From Deinococcus sp. Arct2-2 (GTDB lineage: Bacteria > Deinococcota > Deinococci > Deinococcales > Deinococcaceae): a DNA stretch of 64,000 nt. A program made the translations under genes and the position numbers. The stretch lies in contig NZ_SSNW01000008.1 of assembly GCF_004801315.1 (NCBI RefSeq), forward strand, positions 1-64,000, written 5' to 3'. Shown here one piece after another: positions 1 to 9,230 of this stretch. How positions within the stretch are numbered: the first letter of the stretch is position 1; each line of letters begins with the position of its first letter. The notes beneath the pieces are model-generated. The model saw only the letters and a program-made list of their open reading frames with translations, was not told the origin of the DNA and did no database searches.

Positions 1-43
1 CGCTGACCCTGTTCCCCTGGATCAAACATGTTCTGGACTCAGT

Positions 44-412
44 TTAGTTTGGTATGAGCTCCATCCCCACCTCTGGCACCTGCAGGTGCAGGAGTGTTCC
101 CTCTGACTGCACGAGCAAGACCATCTGTTGTCCGGGTTGCCTCGGGCAAGGTAGTAGAAGGTGGCCGAACACCGGATGCTTCAGCGTGATCAAATTTTGG
201 TGTTCCCATCCCCCAGTTGGCCCCCAATCCACTGAGCGATACTGGGTGCCTGCCTGAGCCCACGCTGGAGCCAGCGGAAGAGCCTCAGCATGCGCAAAGA
301 CAACATCCCGATTTACCACCAGACCCATCCCCCAGACCTCGCCACTATTGAATTCCTGAGACTGGAAGGCCGGCAACCTGCCGACGGTCAAACCGTCGCC
401 TCGGGCTCCCAC
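44..412 (-). CDS. Hypothetical protein
   Basis: An open frame of about 122 codons ending in TAA, just downstream of the broken GGDEF-EAL gene and on the same strand. The middle and end (from about residue 28) read like a natural protein, rich in W, H and hydrophobic residues, with no transmembrane segment. I recognise no family. The start is uncertain: an ATG about 30 codons in (MGLVV...) is as likely as the first one. No strong ribosome binding site is visible. It could be the tail of a larger relic. Confidence 0.3.
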   Translation of the reverse strand: MGARGDGLTVGRLPAFQSQEFNSGEVWGMGLVVNRDVVFAHAEALPLAPAWAQAGTQYRSVDWGPTGGWEHQNLITLKHPVFGHLLLPCPRQPGQQMVLLVQSEGTLLHLQVPEVGMELIPN

Positions 413-440
413 TCAATCCGTGCCTTTCTCTCAAAGGACG

Positions 441-3365
441 TCAGAGGGATGGGATTTCGGACGTGCTCTGCTGCGTTTGACTCCCAGGTGGCCAAACAGC
501 GGCGGGGCGGCCCAACAAGTACCCCTGAGCGCGGTCGCAGCCCAGGGCACGAACCGTGTCCAGTTGTGCCGAGGTTTCGATTCCCTCGGCCACCAGATCA
601 AGCCCCAGGCTGGTCGCAAACGTCCGGAGGGCGCCCAGCACCTGTCGTCCCCTCGGCCTATCCCCCAGGGTGGAGATCAGCTCCCGGTCCAGTTTCAGCA
701 CATGAAACGGCAGGTGAAGCAGCCGCCCGAGATTGGACTCCCCGGCACCGAAATCATCCAGGGCCAACCGGACGCCCAGAGTCTGCAAGGCACGGGCCTG
801 GTGCCGCACCGCAGGAAGATCGGCCAGTACGCCCCGTTCTGTGAGTTCCAGTTCCAGCGCATCCGGCTCCAGATTCGCATGCTGGAGGGCCGCAGCCACG
901 GTGTCGGCAAAATCTGAGCGCATGAACTGAACGGGTGAGACATTCACCGCCACCCGCATCTGCGGAAATCCACTGCGCCTCCAGACCGCCAACTGGGTGC
1001 AGGCCGTGTTCAGAACCCAGCTGCCGATCGGCACAATCAACCCGGAGGCTTCCGCCTCTGGAATGAAGCGATCCGGGGGAACCAGGGGCCCCCCGTCGGG
1101 AAACCACCGCAGCAAGGCTTCGAGACACACCACTTCACCGCTGTCCAGGTCCACCTCCGGCTGGTAATACAACTGGAATTCGTTTTTCCTCAGCGCCCCT
1201 CGCAGCCCATTGGCCACGAGTAGGCGGGTGCGCGCCTCCTCACTCAGGTCAGGGGTGTAATGCCGCCAGCCGTTTTTTGCCTCCCGCTTTCGGTGATACA
1301 TCGCCAGATCGGCGTTTCTGAGCAGGTCGTCCGGAGTCTGCCCGTCCCTGGGAAAACGAGCAATGCCGGTCGAGGCCGTCACGTACACATTTCGTCCGGT
1401 GACCGGGAAGGGGCGATTGAGGGAAGTCTGCAACTGAAGTGCGACCGCTTCGCACAGGGCGTCCTCGGTGATGCCCACCACCACGGCGAACTCGTCGCCG
1501 CCGATCCGGGCCACGAGTTGCTCGTCGCCCAGCGCGCTGCGGAGCGTGGTGGCAATCTGTTGGAGTAGCCTGTCTCCGGCCTCATGCCCGAGGGTGTCGT
1601 TCACTAACTTGAAGCCGTCAATATCCAGATAGAGCAGGGCAAAGGGCATGTCACTGGTGATCAGCTCGCTCAAGCGGTGCACCAGACCCACGCGGTTGAG
1701 GAGGCCCGTCAGTACATCGTGGTGGGCGAGGTAGGTCATCGCCTCGGCCTGCGTTCGCTGCTGATCCGCGTCGTGCTGCGCCCACACCGCCCGTGTCTGA
1801 GCTTCGAGCCGTTCCAGCGCCAATTCAAGGCTCGCGATCACGGTCTCCAGAATAACCCGGTCGGTGCGGCTCCAGGTTCGCGGCTCGAATAGGGCCACGG
1901 CGAATATCCCGATCGGCTCCCCGCGCCGCAACACCGGGAGGCTGGCATTCGTCTTCAGATGTTCGACCAGCTCGGCGGGGGTATCACTGCCCTGGGCATA
2001 CACGTCCTGATACAGCGGCTGCCGGGTCGTCCACGGAAAATCCAGAGTTGGGTTTCCGCCCACCCGTGGCCCCGCATCGACAAAGGCCTGAAGACCAGCA
2101 TCCCCAAGTTCACCGACCTGCGCCCGGTTGCGCCAATGTGCGCCGTCCTGTTCGTAATACACGACGTTCCCGGATGGAAGCAGGGAGAGCACCACTTCCT
2201 GTGCCCGCTGGATCAAGGCATACGGATCTTGTTGTATCGCCAGATCCCGCGTCAGCTCTGAGAACCCCTCCAGCGCCTGCGTGCGGGCCATCAGTTCTGC
2301 ATTCTGAACCTGCAAGCGGCCCGCTTGATGGGCCCGCTCCAGGGCCAGCCCCAGACTGCGGCCGACCGCCGTGAACATCGCCCGGTCGCGGACCATCCAG
2401 GTGTGGGTGTGTTGCGTCCCAATGACGAACATGCTGAACGGCTGCCCCTGGTTGAAGTAGGGGGAGAAGGCCACCGCTCCATAAGATCCGCTCAGCGGAA
2501 CCCCCTGCTGTTCGGCGTCCCAGTTCTCGGTGAAGATTGGCCCACCCGTCTCGATGGCTGCCGCAAAACTGGGCGTGTCGAGGGGCAGCCCGGCGCGGAG
2601 GACGGCCACCATTTCAGGGGCAGCGTCTTCAGACACTACCCGGGCCTTCCAGAGGCCGTCCTCCAGCTAGTAATAGGCCACACTGAGTTCGGGCAGAACC
2701 GCCTGGATGACCTGGGTGGCCCGGAGGATCAGCACGTCCAAGTCGGTCGCTGTACCGACCGCTTCGGTCAGGGCCACGAAAGCCGTCAGCGTCTCCGCGC
2801 GGATCTGTAACTCCCGAGTCTGCTGGCGCAGTTGAGTGGCCAGGTGCAAGCGGTCGAGAGCCAAGGCGCACTGACCGGCCAGCGTTTGGAGGAACCGGCG
2901 TTCTTCAGGCGTGAAATCGTGTGGCTCGGTAAAGACCAGCACGATCACCCCGAGGGCTTGGTCATCCAGCAGCATGGGAACCACGGCGGTCGCGACCACC
3001 TCTACCCACACCGGAGGGGCGTTCAGGTCTGGATAGGCGGCGGTCAGGGCGGCTTGGTGCTCGAAGTACAGGGCTTCGCGCCGGCGCAGGGCGTCGCCTG
3101 TCGGGGCTAGGTCGTTCAGAGAGCCGTTCTGCCAAAGGGTCTGTTTACCTGTTGCGTACCCTTGTGTGGCGGCGACCTGGAGGCCGTCACCCGTGTCATT
3201 TACGAGCAGGACGACGCCAGCCACCGCGCTCAGGGCCTGGAGAGCCGGGTGCAGCACGATGTTGAACACTTCCGCAGGGGTGCGCGTGGCCGCGAGTGAT
3301 TCCGTCACGCTTTGCAGGCGTTCGCTGAGCGAAACTCGCTGGGGCGAGCTGGACAGTTCGGACAT
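441..3365 (-). pseudogene. GAF-GGDEF-EAL cyclic-di-GMP signalling protein, interrupted by one in-frame TAG
   Basis: Two adjacent frames read as one 974-codon gene with a single amber codon at 2667-2669 (codon 233) and no frameshift. The N-terminal part has a GAF-like sensor beginning MSELSSSPQRV. After the TAG come two more GAF-like modules, then a GGDEF domain with intact GGDEF, then an EAL domain with LEALLRW and DDFGAG. By family, GGDEF makes and EAL degrades cyclic-di-GMP. The sensor half aligns well with the histidine kinase at 17209-20136. There the residues facing the stop read YYEEEGKLWKARV, here YY*LEDGLWKARV, so the TAG replaces an ordinary codon. A GTG at 2634-2636 could restart translation and give a protein keeping GGDEF and EAL but losing the first sensor. 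Real nonsense mutation or base error are both possible. Confidence 0.85.
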
Positions 3366-3698
3366 GGGACAGCATACCGTGACACGCCTTAATTCCCTGT
3401 TCACTTTTGGCACTTTTCATGGGAGTGGTATGCATTTGCGGGACGATATCTCCTTCCCAAGGTCATGCAAAAGGGAAGCCTTTTGCCGTGAGCAGTGGAG
3501 GTTCAAGCTGTTGTTTGACCCCAAGGTGGCTTCGGCACCGGCTGCCGTGATGCCGTTCGCCGACAGCCAGGCTCAAAAAAGTGTGTTTCGTACCCACCCA
3601 CATGAGCAGGAGCGGGGACCGACCGTGACAGCCCAGTTATCGCCTCGACCAGCAGAAGCCCGCTCTGAATTGAGTTCAGGGTGGGCTCGTTTTGTTGT
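3366..3698. other. Intergenic stretch with a short perfect hairpin
   Basis: No convincing gene lies between the GAF-GGDEF-EAL gene and cysA. The one clear structure is an inverted repeat at 3467-3486: GCAAAAGG, a 4-base loop, CCTTTTGC. It lies about 100 bp upstream of the signalling gene. Part of the same string (TGCAAAAGGGAAG) recurs at 16999-17011, upstream of the paralogous histidine kinase. Confidence 0.5.
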
Positions 3699-4691
3699 TT
3701 ACGTACCGGCCTTGTCCGGCAAGACCACCTGCCGCTCAGCACTGAGGAACACGGTTTGGCCCACCTGCACACCGCCAAGTTGGGTTTTAGGCACATGCAC
3801 TTCCAGGGAACCCAAGCCGTCAGACCGGGCCACATCCACTCGCGCTTCCGGCCCCACCACATGAATGCGGGTGATCTGGCCAGGTATCCCGCCTGCTACC
3901 GAAGTCAAATGCAGGTGCAGATCATGTGGCCGGGCCAAGGTCACCTGCCCATCTGCCTGCGCCAGCACATTGGCCTTGCCCAAAAAGCGGTAGGCAAAGA
4001 GCGTGGCGGGCTGGTCATAGACCTCTTCCGGCGTGCCCTCCTGCTCAATCTGGCCCGCATTGAAAACCACGATCCGGTCAGCAATCTCTAACGCTTCAGC
4101 CTGATCGTGGGTCACGAAGATGCTGGTGAGGTGAATCTCGTCGTGCAGGCGGCGCAGCCAGTCGCGCAATTCTTGACGCACCGAGGCGTCCAGTGCCCCG
4201 AACGGTTCATCCAAGAGCAGCACTTGGGGTTCCACAGCCAGCGCCCGCGCCAGGGCTACCCGCTGCCGTTGCCCACCCGACAGTTGCGCCGGATACCGGG
4301 CTGCCGCCCAGTCCAGTTGCACCAGTTCTAACAGCCGCATCACCTTGTCACGGATGATGGCGGGCGCTGGGCGCTGGCCTCCGCGCTTCACCTTCAGCCC
4401 GAACGCCACGTTTTCAAAGACCGACAGATGCTTGAAGAGGGCGTAATGCTGAAACACGAAGCCAATGCCGCGTTCGCCGGGGCCAGCGTGCGTGATGTCC
4501 TGTCCGCCCAGCAGCACTCGCCCGGCGTCTGGCGTCTCCAGTCCTGCAATCACGCGCAGCAGGGTGGTTTTGCCCGATCCGCTGGGGCCGAGCAGGGCCA
4601 CGAGTTGGCCGTCGGGCACGTCGAGGGTCACGTCATGGAGGGCGGCGAAGGTGCCAAATTGTTTGCTGACCTGTTGAACTTGAATGCTCAT
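3699..4691 (-). CDS. cysA: Sulfate/thiosulfate ABC transporter ATP-binding protein
   Basis: ATPase of the sulfate importer, acting on the cytoplasmic face and driving uptake through the CysT-CysW permease pair. The 330-residue protein shows Walker A GPSGSGKT (35-42), signature LSGGQRQR, Walker [13 protein letters not shown] and the switch histidine in VTHDQ. A C-terminal extension of about 100 residues fits the regulatory/TOBE-like part of CysA. It is the last gene of the sbp-cysT-cysW-cysA operon. Its ATG overlaps the end of cysW by 4 bases, so the two are probably translationally coupled. The substrate comes from the neighbours: alone, the ATPase could belong to several anion or sugar importers. 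Confidence 0.93.
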   Translation of the reverse strand: MSIQVQQVSKQFGTFAALHDVTLDVPDGQLVALLGPSGSGKTTLLRVIAGLETPDAGRVLLGGQDITHAGPGERGIGFVFQHYALFKHLSVFENVAFGLKVKRGGQRPAPAIIRDKVMRLLELVQLDWAAARYPAQLSGGQRQRVALARALAVEPQVLLLDEPFGALDASVRQELRDWLRRLHDEIHLTSIFVTHDQAEALEIADRIVVFNAGQIEQEGTPEEVYDQPATLFAYRFLGKANVLAQADGQVTLARPHDLHLHLTSVAGGIPGQITRIHVVGPEARVDVARSDGLGSLEVHVPKTQLGGVQVGQTVFLSAERQVVLPDKAGT

Positions 4692-5539
4692 GGATGGGAG
4701 TGTCCTGTGCGGGATTCGATCAGGGCCTTGAGGCCGAGCGTGAGCAGGGCAAAGAGCGCCAGCAGTGATGCCACCGCAAAGGCGGCCACCGTCTGGTATT
4801 CGTTGTACAGGATTTCCACATGCAGGGGCAGCGTATTAGTCAAACCACGAATCTTGCCCGACACCACCGACACCGCGCCGAATTCGCCCAGGGCGCGGGC
4901 GTTGCACATGATCACGCCGTACAGCAGCGCCCAGCGAATATTGGGCAGGGTGACGCGGGTAAAGGTCTGCCAGCCGCTCGCACCAAGGGTTAAGGCGGCC
5001 TCTTCGTCGTCCTTGCCCTGGGCCTGCATGACCGGGATCAGTTCGCGGGCCACATACGAGAACGTCACGAAGGTGGTGGCCAGAATGATGCCGGCCGGAG
5101 CGAAGATGATCTTGAGGTCGTTGGCCTCCAGCCACGGGCCGAGCCACCCTTGCCGCCCAAACAGCAGCACATACACCAGCCCCGAAATCACCGGGGAGAC
5201 GGCCAGCGGCAGGTCGATCAGGGTCAACAGCAGGCTGCGGCCTGGAAAATCGAACTTGGCGGTGGCCCACGCCGCACTGACCCCGAACACTGTATTGAGC
5301 GGCACCACGATCAGGACCGTGAGCAGCGACAAACGCAGGGCCGACAGGGTATCGGGCGTTTGGAGCGCTTGCAGGTAAGGCCCGACGCCGCTGCGAAAGG
5401 CCGTGATCAGCACCACCAGCAGCGGCAGCACCAACAACAGGCCGACCAAGATCAGCGTCAGGGTCACCATGAAGGTTGGCCACCACCGCTGGAGCCGGGT
5501 TCGGCGAAGTTGCGGCACTGAGGCCTTGCTGGTGGTCAT
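4688..5539 (-). CDS. cysW: Sulfate ABC transporter permease, CysW type
   Basis: Inner-membrane permease subunit, 283 residues, with a cytoplasmic N-terminus and about six hydrophobic segments. The ABC-permease coupling motif region reads [19 protein letters not shown], a typical EAA loop that contacts CysA. Family members form a heterodimer with CysT and move sulfate or thiosulfate delivered by the binding protein. It overlaps cysT upstream and cysA downstream by 4 bases each. CysW and CysT are close paralogues; the assignment of W to this copy rests on its place next to cysA. Confidence 0.9.
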   Translation of the reverse strand: MTTSKASVPQLRRTRLQRWWPTFMVTLTLILVGLLLVLPLLVVLITAFRSGVGPYLQALQTPDTLSALRLSLLTVLIVVPLNTVFGVSAAWATAKFDFPGRSLLLTLIDLPLAVSPVISGLVYVLLFGRQGWLGPWLEANDLKIIFAPAGIILATTFVTFSYVARELIPVMQAQGKDDEEAALTLGASGWQTFTRVTLPNIRWALLYGVIMCNARALGEFGAVSVVSGKIRGLTNTLPLHVEILYNEYQTVAAFAVASLLALFALLTLGLKALIESRTGHSHP

Positions 5540-6384
5540 GCCTGCCCCCGGCGACCCAAGCGCGCCTGCGCACTGTTGGCCGCCAGCAAGAGCGTCACGG
5601 AGATCACGAGCATGGCCACGGCCACCGCCGCCGCGCCCGCATAGTCGTACTGCTCCAGCTTGCCCACGATCAACAGCGGCGCGATCTCGGTTTTAAAGGG
5701 CAAGTTGCCGCTGATGAACACCACCGAGCCGTATTCCCCGATGGTGCGGGCCAGCGCCAAGGTAAACCCGCTGAGCAGCGCTGGATACAGCGCAGGCAGA
5801 ATGACCCGTGCGAAGGTTTGGCTGGGGGTGGCCCCCAGGCTCAGAGCCGCTTCTTCCGGTTCGTAGCCGAGGTCTTCCAGCACCGGCTGTAAGCTGCGCA
5901 CCACGAAGGGCAGCCCAATAAAGATCAGTGCCACGATGATGCCCAGCGGCGTGTACGCCACCCGCAGGCCCGCCTCCAGCAGCGGCGCACCCAGCCAGCC
6001 ATTCGGAGAGAGCAGGGTGGTCAAGGTGATGCCTGCCACGGCAGTGGGCAAGGCGAACGGCAAGTCGATCAGGGCGTCTACCAGTCGGCGGCCCGGTACG
6101 CGGTAGCGGGTGAGGGTCCAAGCGATCACTAATCCAATGGGCAGATTGACCAGCGAGGCCGCCAACGCTGTGAGGAACGAGACCCGCAGGGCTGACCAGA
6201 CGCGGGGGGTATTGATGGCCGCCCAAAAGCCGTCGAGTCCCAGCCCCGCCGCCTTGAGCACCAGCGCGGCCAGAGGAATAAGCACAATGACACTGAGATA
6301 CAGCAAGGTGTAACCCAAGGTCAGGTTGAGGCCCGGCAAGATGTGACGGCGGGCTGGGCGACCAGAGGACAGGCGCGAGGTCAC
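5536..6384 (-). CDS. cysT: Sulfate ABC transporter permease, CysT (CysU) type
   Basis: First permease of the operon, 282 residues, with about six membrane segments and an EAA loop reading EAALSLGATPSQTFARVILP. It pairs with CysW to form the sulfate channel. It starts 3 bases after the sbp stop codon and overlaps cysW at its end, so all four genes should be on one message. The length and the ALPTAVAGITL stretch fit the CysT branch. Confidence 0.9.
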   Translation of the reverse strand: MTSRLSSGRPARRHILPGLNLTLGYTLLYLSVIVLIPLAALVLKAAGLGLDGFWAAINTPRVWSALRVSFLTALAASLVNLPIGLVIAWTLTRYRVPGRRLVDALIDLPFALPTAVAGITLTTLLSPNGWLGAPLLEAGLRVAYTPLGIIVALIFIGLPFVVRSLQPVLEDLGYEPEEAALSLGATPSQTFARVILPALYPALLSGFTLALARTIGEYGSVVFISGNLPFKTEIAPLLIVGKLEQYDYAGAAAVAVAMLVISVTLLLAANSAQARLGRRGQA

Positions 6385-6387
6385 GCC

Positions 6388-7368
6388 TCAGCGTCCGCTG
6401 TATACCTGATCAAACACGCCTCCATCGGCAAAGAACTTCTTCTGGGCCGCCCGCCAGCCGCCAAATTGCGCGATACTGAACAAGTTCACTTTGGGAAACT
6501 GCGCGGCGTACTTGGTCGCCACGTCTTGCGAGCGCGGGCGGTAGAAATTCTTGGCGATGATCTCCTGCGCTTCGGCGGTGTAGAGGTACTGCAGGTACGC
6601 TTGAGCAACTTTGGCGGTGCCGTGCTTGGCGGCGTTCTTATCCACGACGGTCACGGGTGGTTCGGCCAGAATACTCACGCTGGGCACGATGATCTGGAAC
6701 TTGCCGACCCCCAGTTCCCGGGTAGCCAGCAGCGCCTCGTTTTCCCACGCCAGCAACACGTCACCGATGCCGCGTTCCACAAAGGTGGTGGTGCTGCCCC
6801 GAGCGCCCGAATCCAGCACCGGAACGTTTTTGAACAGTTTGGTCACGTAGTCTTTGGCCCCGGCTTCTCCCCCGTATTTTTTCTGTGCCCAGCCCCAAGC
6901 GGCCAAGAAGTTCCAGCGTGCCCCGCCACTGGTTTTGGGATTGGGCGTGATGACCTGCACGCCGGGCTTGATCAGGTCGCCCCAATCCTTGATGCCTTTG
7001 GGATTGCCCTGACGCACCAAAAACACAATGGTAGAGGTGTATGGACTGCTGTTGTAAGGAAGGCGTTTTTGCCAGTTTTCAGGCAACAACCCTTTGTCGG
7101 CAATAGCGTCAATGTCGTAAGCGAGGGCCAGCGTCACGATATCGGCTTCCAGACCGTCGATCACGCTGCGGGCCTGTGCGCCGCTGCCGCCGTGTGAGGC
7201 GTTGATTTTGAGGGTATCGCCGGTTTTGGCCTGCCACTGCTTGGCAAAGGCCGCATTGATGTCCTGATACAGCTCGCGGGTAGGGTCATACGAGACGTTG
7301 AGCAGGGTGATGGTGGCCGCAGTGGCTGCGCCGCCAAGTAAGAGGGCAGAAGTGAAGATTCGTCGCAT
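6388..7368 (-). CDS. sbp: Periplasmic sulfate-binding protein
   Basis: Solute-binding protein that captures sulfate outside the membrane. The 326-residue precursor starts with a short positive N-terminus and a hydrophobic signal segment ([18 protein letters not shown]). The Sbp/CysP family features are plain: [16 protein letters not shown] and [13 protein letters not shown] near the N-terminus and [18 protein letters not shown] in the middle. The start is fixed by AAGGAG seven bases upstream. It leads the cys operon and diverges from the Rrf2 regulator, with a shared 19-bp element in the 152-bp gap. Sulfate and thiosulfate binders cannot be separated by eye. Confidence 0.93.
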   Translation of the reverse strand: MRRIFTSALLLGGAATAATITLLNVSYDPTRELYQDINAAFAKQWQAKTGDTLKINASHGGSGAQARSVIDGLEADIVTLALAYDIDAIADKGLLPENWQKRLPYNSSPYTSTIVFLVRQGNPKGIKDWGDLIKPGVQVITPNPKTSGGARWNFLAAWGWAQKKYGGEAGAKDYVTKLFKNVPVLDSGARGSTTTFVERGIGDVLLAWENEALLATRELGVGKFQIIVPSVSILAEPPVTVVDKNAAKHGTAKVAQAYLQYLYTAEAQEIIAKNFYRPRSQDVATKYAAQFPKVNLFSIAQFGGWRAAQKKFFADGGVFDQVYSGR

Positions 7369-7473
7369 AGGAACTCCTTGAAAGGTGGGCGAGAGACGAG
7401 GGGGCGGGGAAGACTAAAGAACAACTGTGCACGGCGACCGGGTTGGAGTGATGTTGACCAATCATTAGATAAA

Positions 7474-7492
7474 TTACAAATCTTGTCAACTA
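7474..7492 (-). promoter_or_regulatory. Promoter/operator element of the cys operon
   Basis: On the minus strand this reads TAGTTGACAAGATTTGTAA. It includes a consensus -35 (TTGACA), with a TAATGA-like -10 about 16 bases on, pointing at sbp. The same 19-mer with one change recurs at 8845-8863 before the ssu operon. The neighbouring Rrf2 gene makes it a candidate operator. The 152-bp gap must also hold the Rrf2 promoter. Confidence 0.65.
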
Positions 7493-7520
7493 TTCATCTA
7501 GATGCCGCTACAGTAGGTTC

Positions 7521-8015
7521 ATGCGACTCTCCAGTCTGGATGTGCATGCCTTCCAAGCCGTGGGCTACCTCGCAGCGCATGAAGCCCGCTGGGTCACGGC
7601 GGCTGAAATCTGTGAGCGCACCCTGCTGAGCCGGGCGTTTTTGCTGCGGGTGCTCGCCTGCTTGGTGCGCGGCGGGGTGGTGATGTCTAAACGCGGTACC
7701 ATGGGGGGTTACCGACTGGCCCGCCTGCCCACGCAGATCACCTTGCGGGAGGTAGTGCAAGTCTTAGAACGCCCCGTCGCGCCGCTGTCGTGTGTCAGCC
7801 TAAGTGCCCCGGTTCCATGCGTTCATCAAGACACGTGCGGGGTGCGCCGCGACGTCTACGCCGAACTGCGCGACGCCACCCACGCGGTGTTGGCCCGCTT
7901 TACAGCAGCTGACCTCGCCACCGACATTCAGGCTGGACGCAGTTACAGCCCTTGTCTGAGCCACCTGTGGCATCCCCAACAGGAACTGGCGGCGGGGCGC
8001 TGGGCACGGGTTTGA
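7521..8015 (+). CDS. Rrf2-family transcriptional regulator, probable sulfur regulator
   Basis: A 164-residue winged-helix regulator of the Rrf2 family (IscR/NsrR/CymR relatives). The HTH lies at about residues 25-70, with MGGYRLAR in the wing. Three cysteines, C91, C100 and C106, sit where Fe-S-binding members carry their cluster ligands, so it may hold a cluster or a cysteine switch. It diverges from sbp and faces the carbonic anhydrase. Between two sulfur-uptake operons, and with a shared element at both promoters, a CymR-like role in sulfur control is the simplest reading, but this is inference. No strong Shine-Dalgarno is visible, so it may be translated from a leaderless message. Confidence 0.8.
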   Translation: MRLSSLDVHAFQAVGYLAAHEARWVTAAEICERTLLSRAFLLRVLACLVRGGVVMSKRGTMGGYRLARLPTQITLREVVQVLERPVAPLSCVSLSAPVPCVHQDTCGVRRDVYAELRDATHAVLARFTAADLATDIQAGRSYSPCLSHLWHPQQELAAGRWARV

Positions 8016-8039
8016 ACTTGCCTCATGCGGAGCGAAAGC

Positions 8040-8609
8040 TTAAGCGCCTTGCTCCTCGCTCACTTCCTGAAGCCCACCCGTGGTTACGTCGTAAATGAAG
8101 CCGCGCACAGGCAGGTTCTCGGGTACCAACGCACTCTGACGAATGCGTTGTACGTCGTCACGCACGCTCTGCGCCAGGTCTTCAAAGGTCAACCAGTCCA
8201 CACCGCGCCCCTCTGGCGAGCCAGGGCCTTGGCCCACGTCGTGCCAGCCGTGTTCGTCTACCACGGCAGTCTCAAGGCTTTGGGACAGCAAGTCGCCCAT
8301 GATGTCGTTCGTAAACAGCTGCATGCCGCAGTTGGTGTGATGTACCACGAAAAACTCCTGGGTGCCCAGCAATTTGTGCGAAATCACGAGCGAGCGGATA
8401 GCGTCGTCGCTGGCCCGCCCGCCTGCATTGCGAATTACGTGGGCGTCCCCTTCCTTCAGCCCAGCAAAGTGCGCTGGGTCAAGCCGAGCGTCCATACAGG
8501 TCAGGATGGCGAACTTGCGGCCTGGCGGCAGCGGCAAGGCGGCCCGCTCTCCGAACTCGGTCACGTACTGCGCGTTGGCGGCCAGAATCTCATCCAAAAC
8601 GGTGCTCAT
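8040..8609 (-). CDS. Beta-class carbonic anhydrase
   Basis: Cytoplasmic zinc enzyme interconverting CO2 and bicarbonate. The 189-residue protein carries the beta-class ligands: C38 and D40 in [10 protein letters not shown], and H91 and C94 in HHTNCGM. Conserved VIRNAGG follows the first pair. This is the short form common in Gram-positive bacteria and Deinococcus. The start follows AAGGAG with good spacing. It is convergent with the Rrf2 gene (24-bp gap) and backs onto the ssu promoter region. A link to sulfur metabolism is not evident. Confidence 0.92.
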   Translation of the reverse strand: MSTVLDEILAANAQYVTEFGERAALPLPPGRKFAILTCMDARLDPAHFAGLKEGDAHVIRNAGGRASDDAIRSLVISHKLLGTQEFFVVHHTNCGMQLFTNDIMGDLLSQSLETAVVDEHGWHDVGQGPGSPEGRGVDWLTFEDLAQSVRDDVQRIRQSALVPENLPVRGFIYDVTTGGLQEVSEEQGA

Positions 8610-9230
8610 GGCTTCTCCTTGGCTGGGAATGGGGGGCGGAGGCCTTCAACACTGCCGTCAAGCGGCGCGAAGGGCAACTAAGCGAAGGAAGTCAACTCCG
8701 TAGATACAGTTTCGTTGCGGCTGCGGCCTGCGTTAGTGCCGCCCCACACAGATTCCGACTGCGTTGTGGCTGGTCACAGGCAGGCCGAGAGCACTGGAAT
8801 GTGCGGTGGCTGAGCAGGGGAAGGAGACATGCGCCAGCCTAGAGTAGTTGACAAGTTTTGTAAACTGGTCTACCGTAACCCCAACCCGATCACGGGTCAC
8901 GCTCAACCAGAGCGGCAGCGGGCCGAGAAGAAAAGCTGGCCTGTTGCCGCCCTCCGGGAGATGTTATGACGCACTGCCAGCCTGCCCGCCACCACCTGAC
9001 CCCCTGTCCGGGGCAAATGTGTCGTTGTCGCGCCTGACCTCTGCTCCCCACGTGACTGTGTCCGTCTGATTCCGGCTCGAGTTCCTCCCTCGCCGTTGCT
9101 GGCCTGCACCCTTTGACCTCCGTCTGATCTCAGGCCGTCTCGACTGGGCTTGGCCTTCCTTCATCTGTTTTCCCTCCTGACCTTTCCAGAGAAGGCCAGA
9201 GTCGTCCTCTCATTCCCCGTGAGGTTTGCC
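8610..9230 (+). promoter_or_regulatory. ssu operon control region and long leader
   Basis: About 620 bases lie between the carbonic anhydrase and ssuD. At 8845-8863 stands TAGTTGACAAGTTTTGTAA, matching the element before the cys operon at 18 of 19 positions. TTGACA within it can serve as a -35, with TACCGT 16-17 bases later as a weak -10. If transcription starts near 8880, the leader is about 350 bases. I looked for S-box riboswitch consensus in the leader and did not see it. No other gene is convincing here. Confidence 0.6.

Noticed and set aside
8829..8966. A 45-codon frame with AAGGAG before its ATG, upstream of ssuD
   Set aside because: It runs through the proposed promoter/operator element and ends long before ssuD. 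The peptide is basic and unlike known leaders. Not enough to call a gene.
8880..9230. SAM (S-box) riboswitch in the ssuD leader
   Set aside because: A long leader before sulfur genes made this worth checking, but the conserved S-box core sequences and pairing were not seen.
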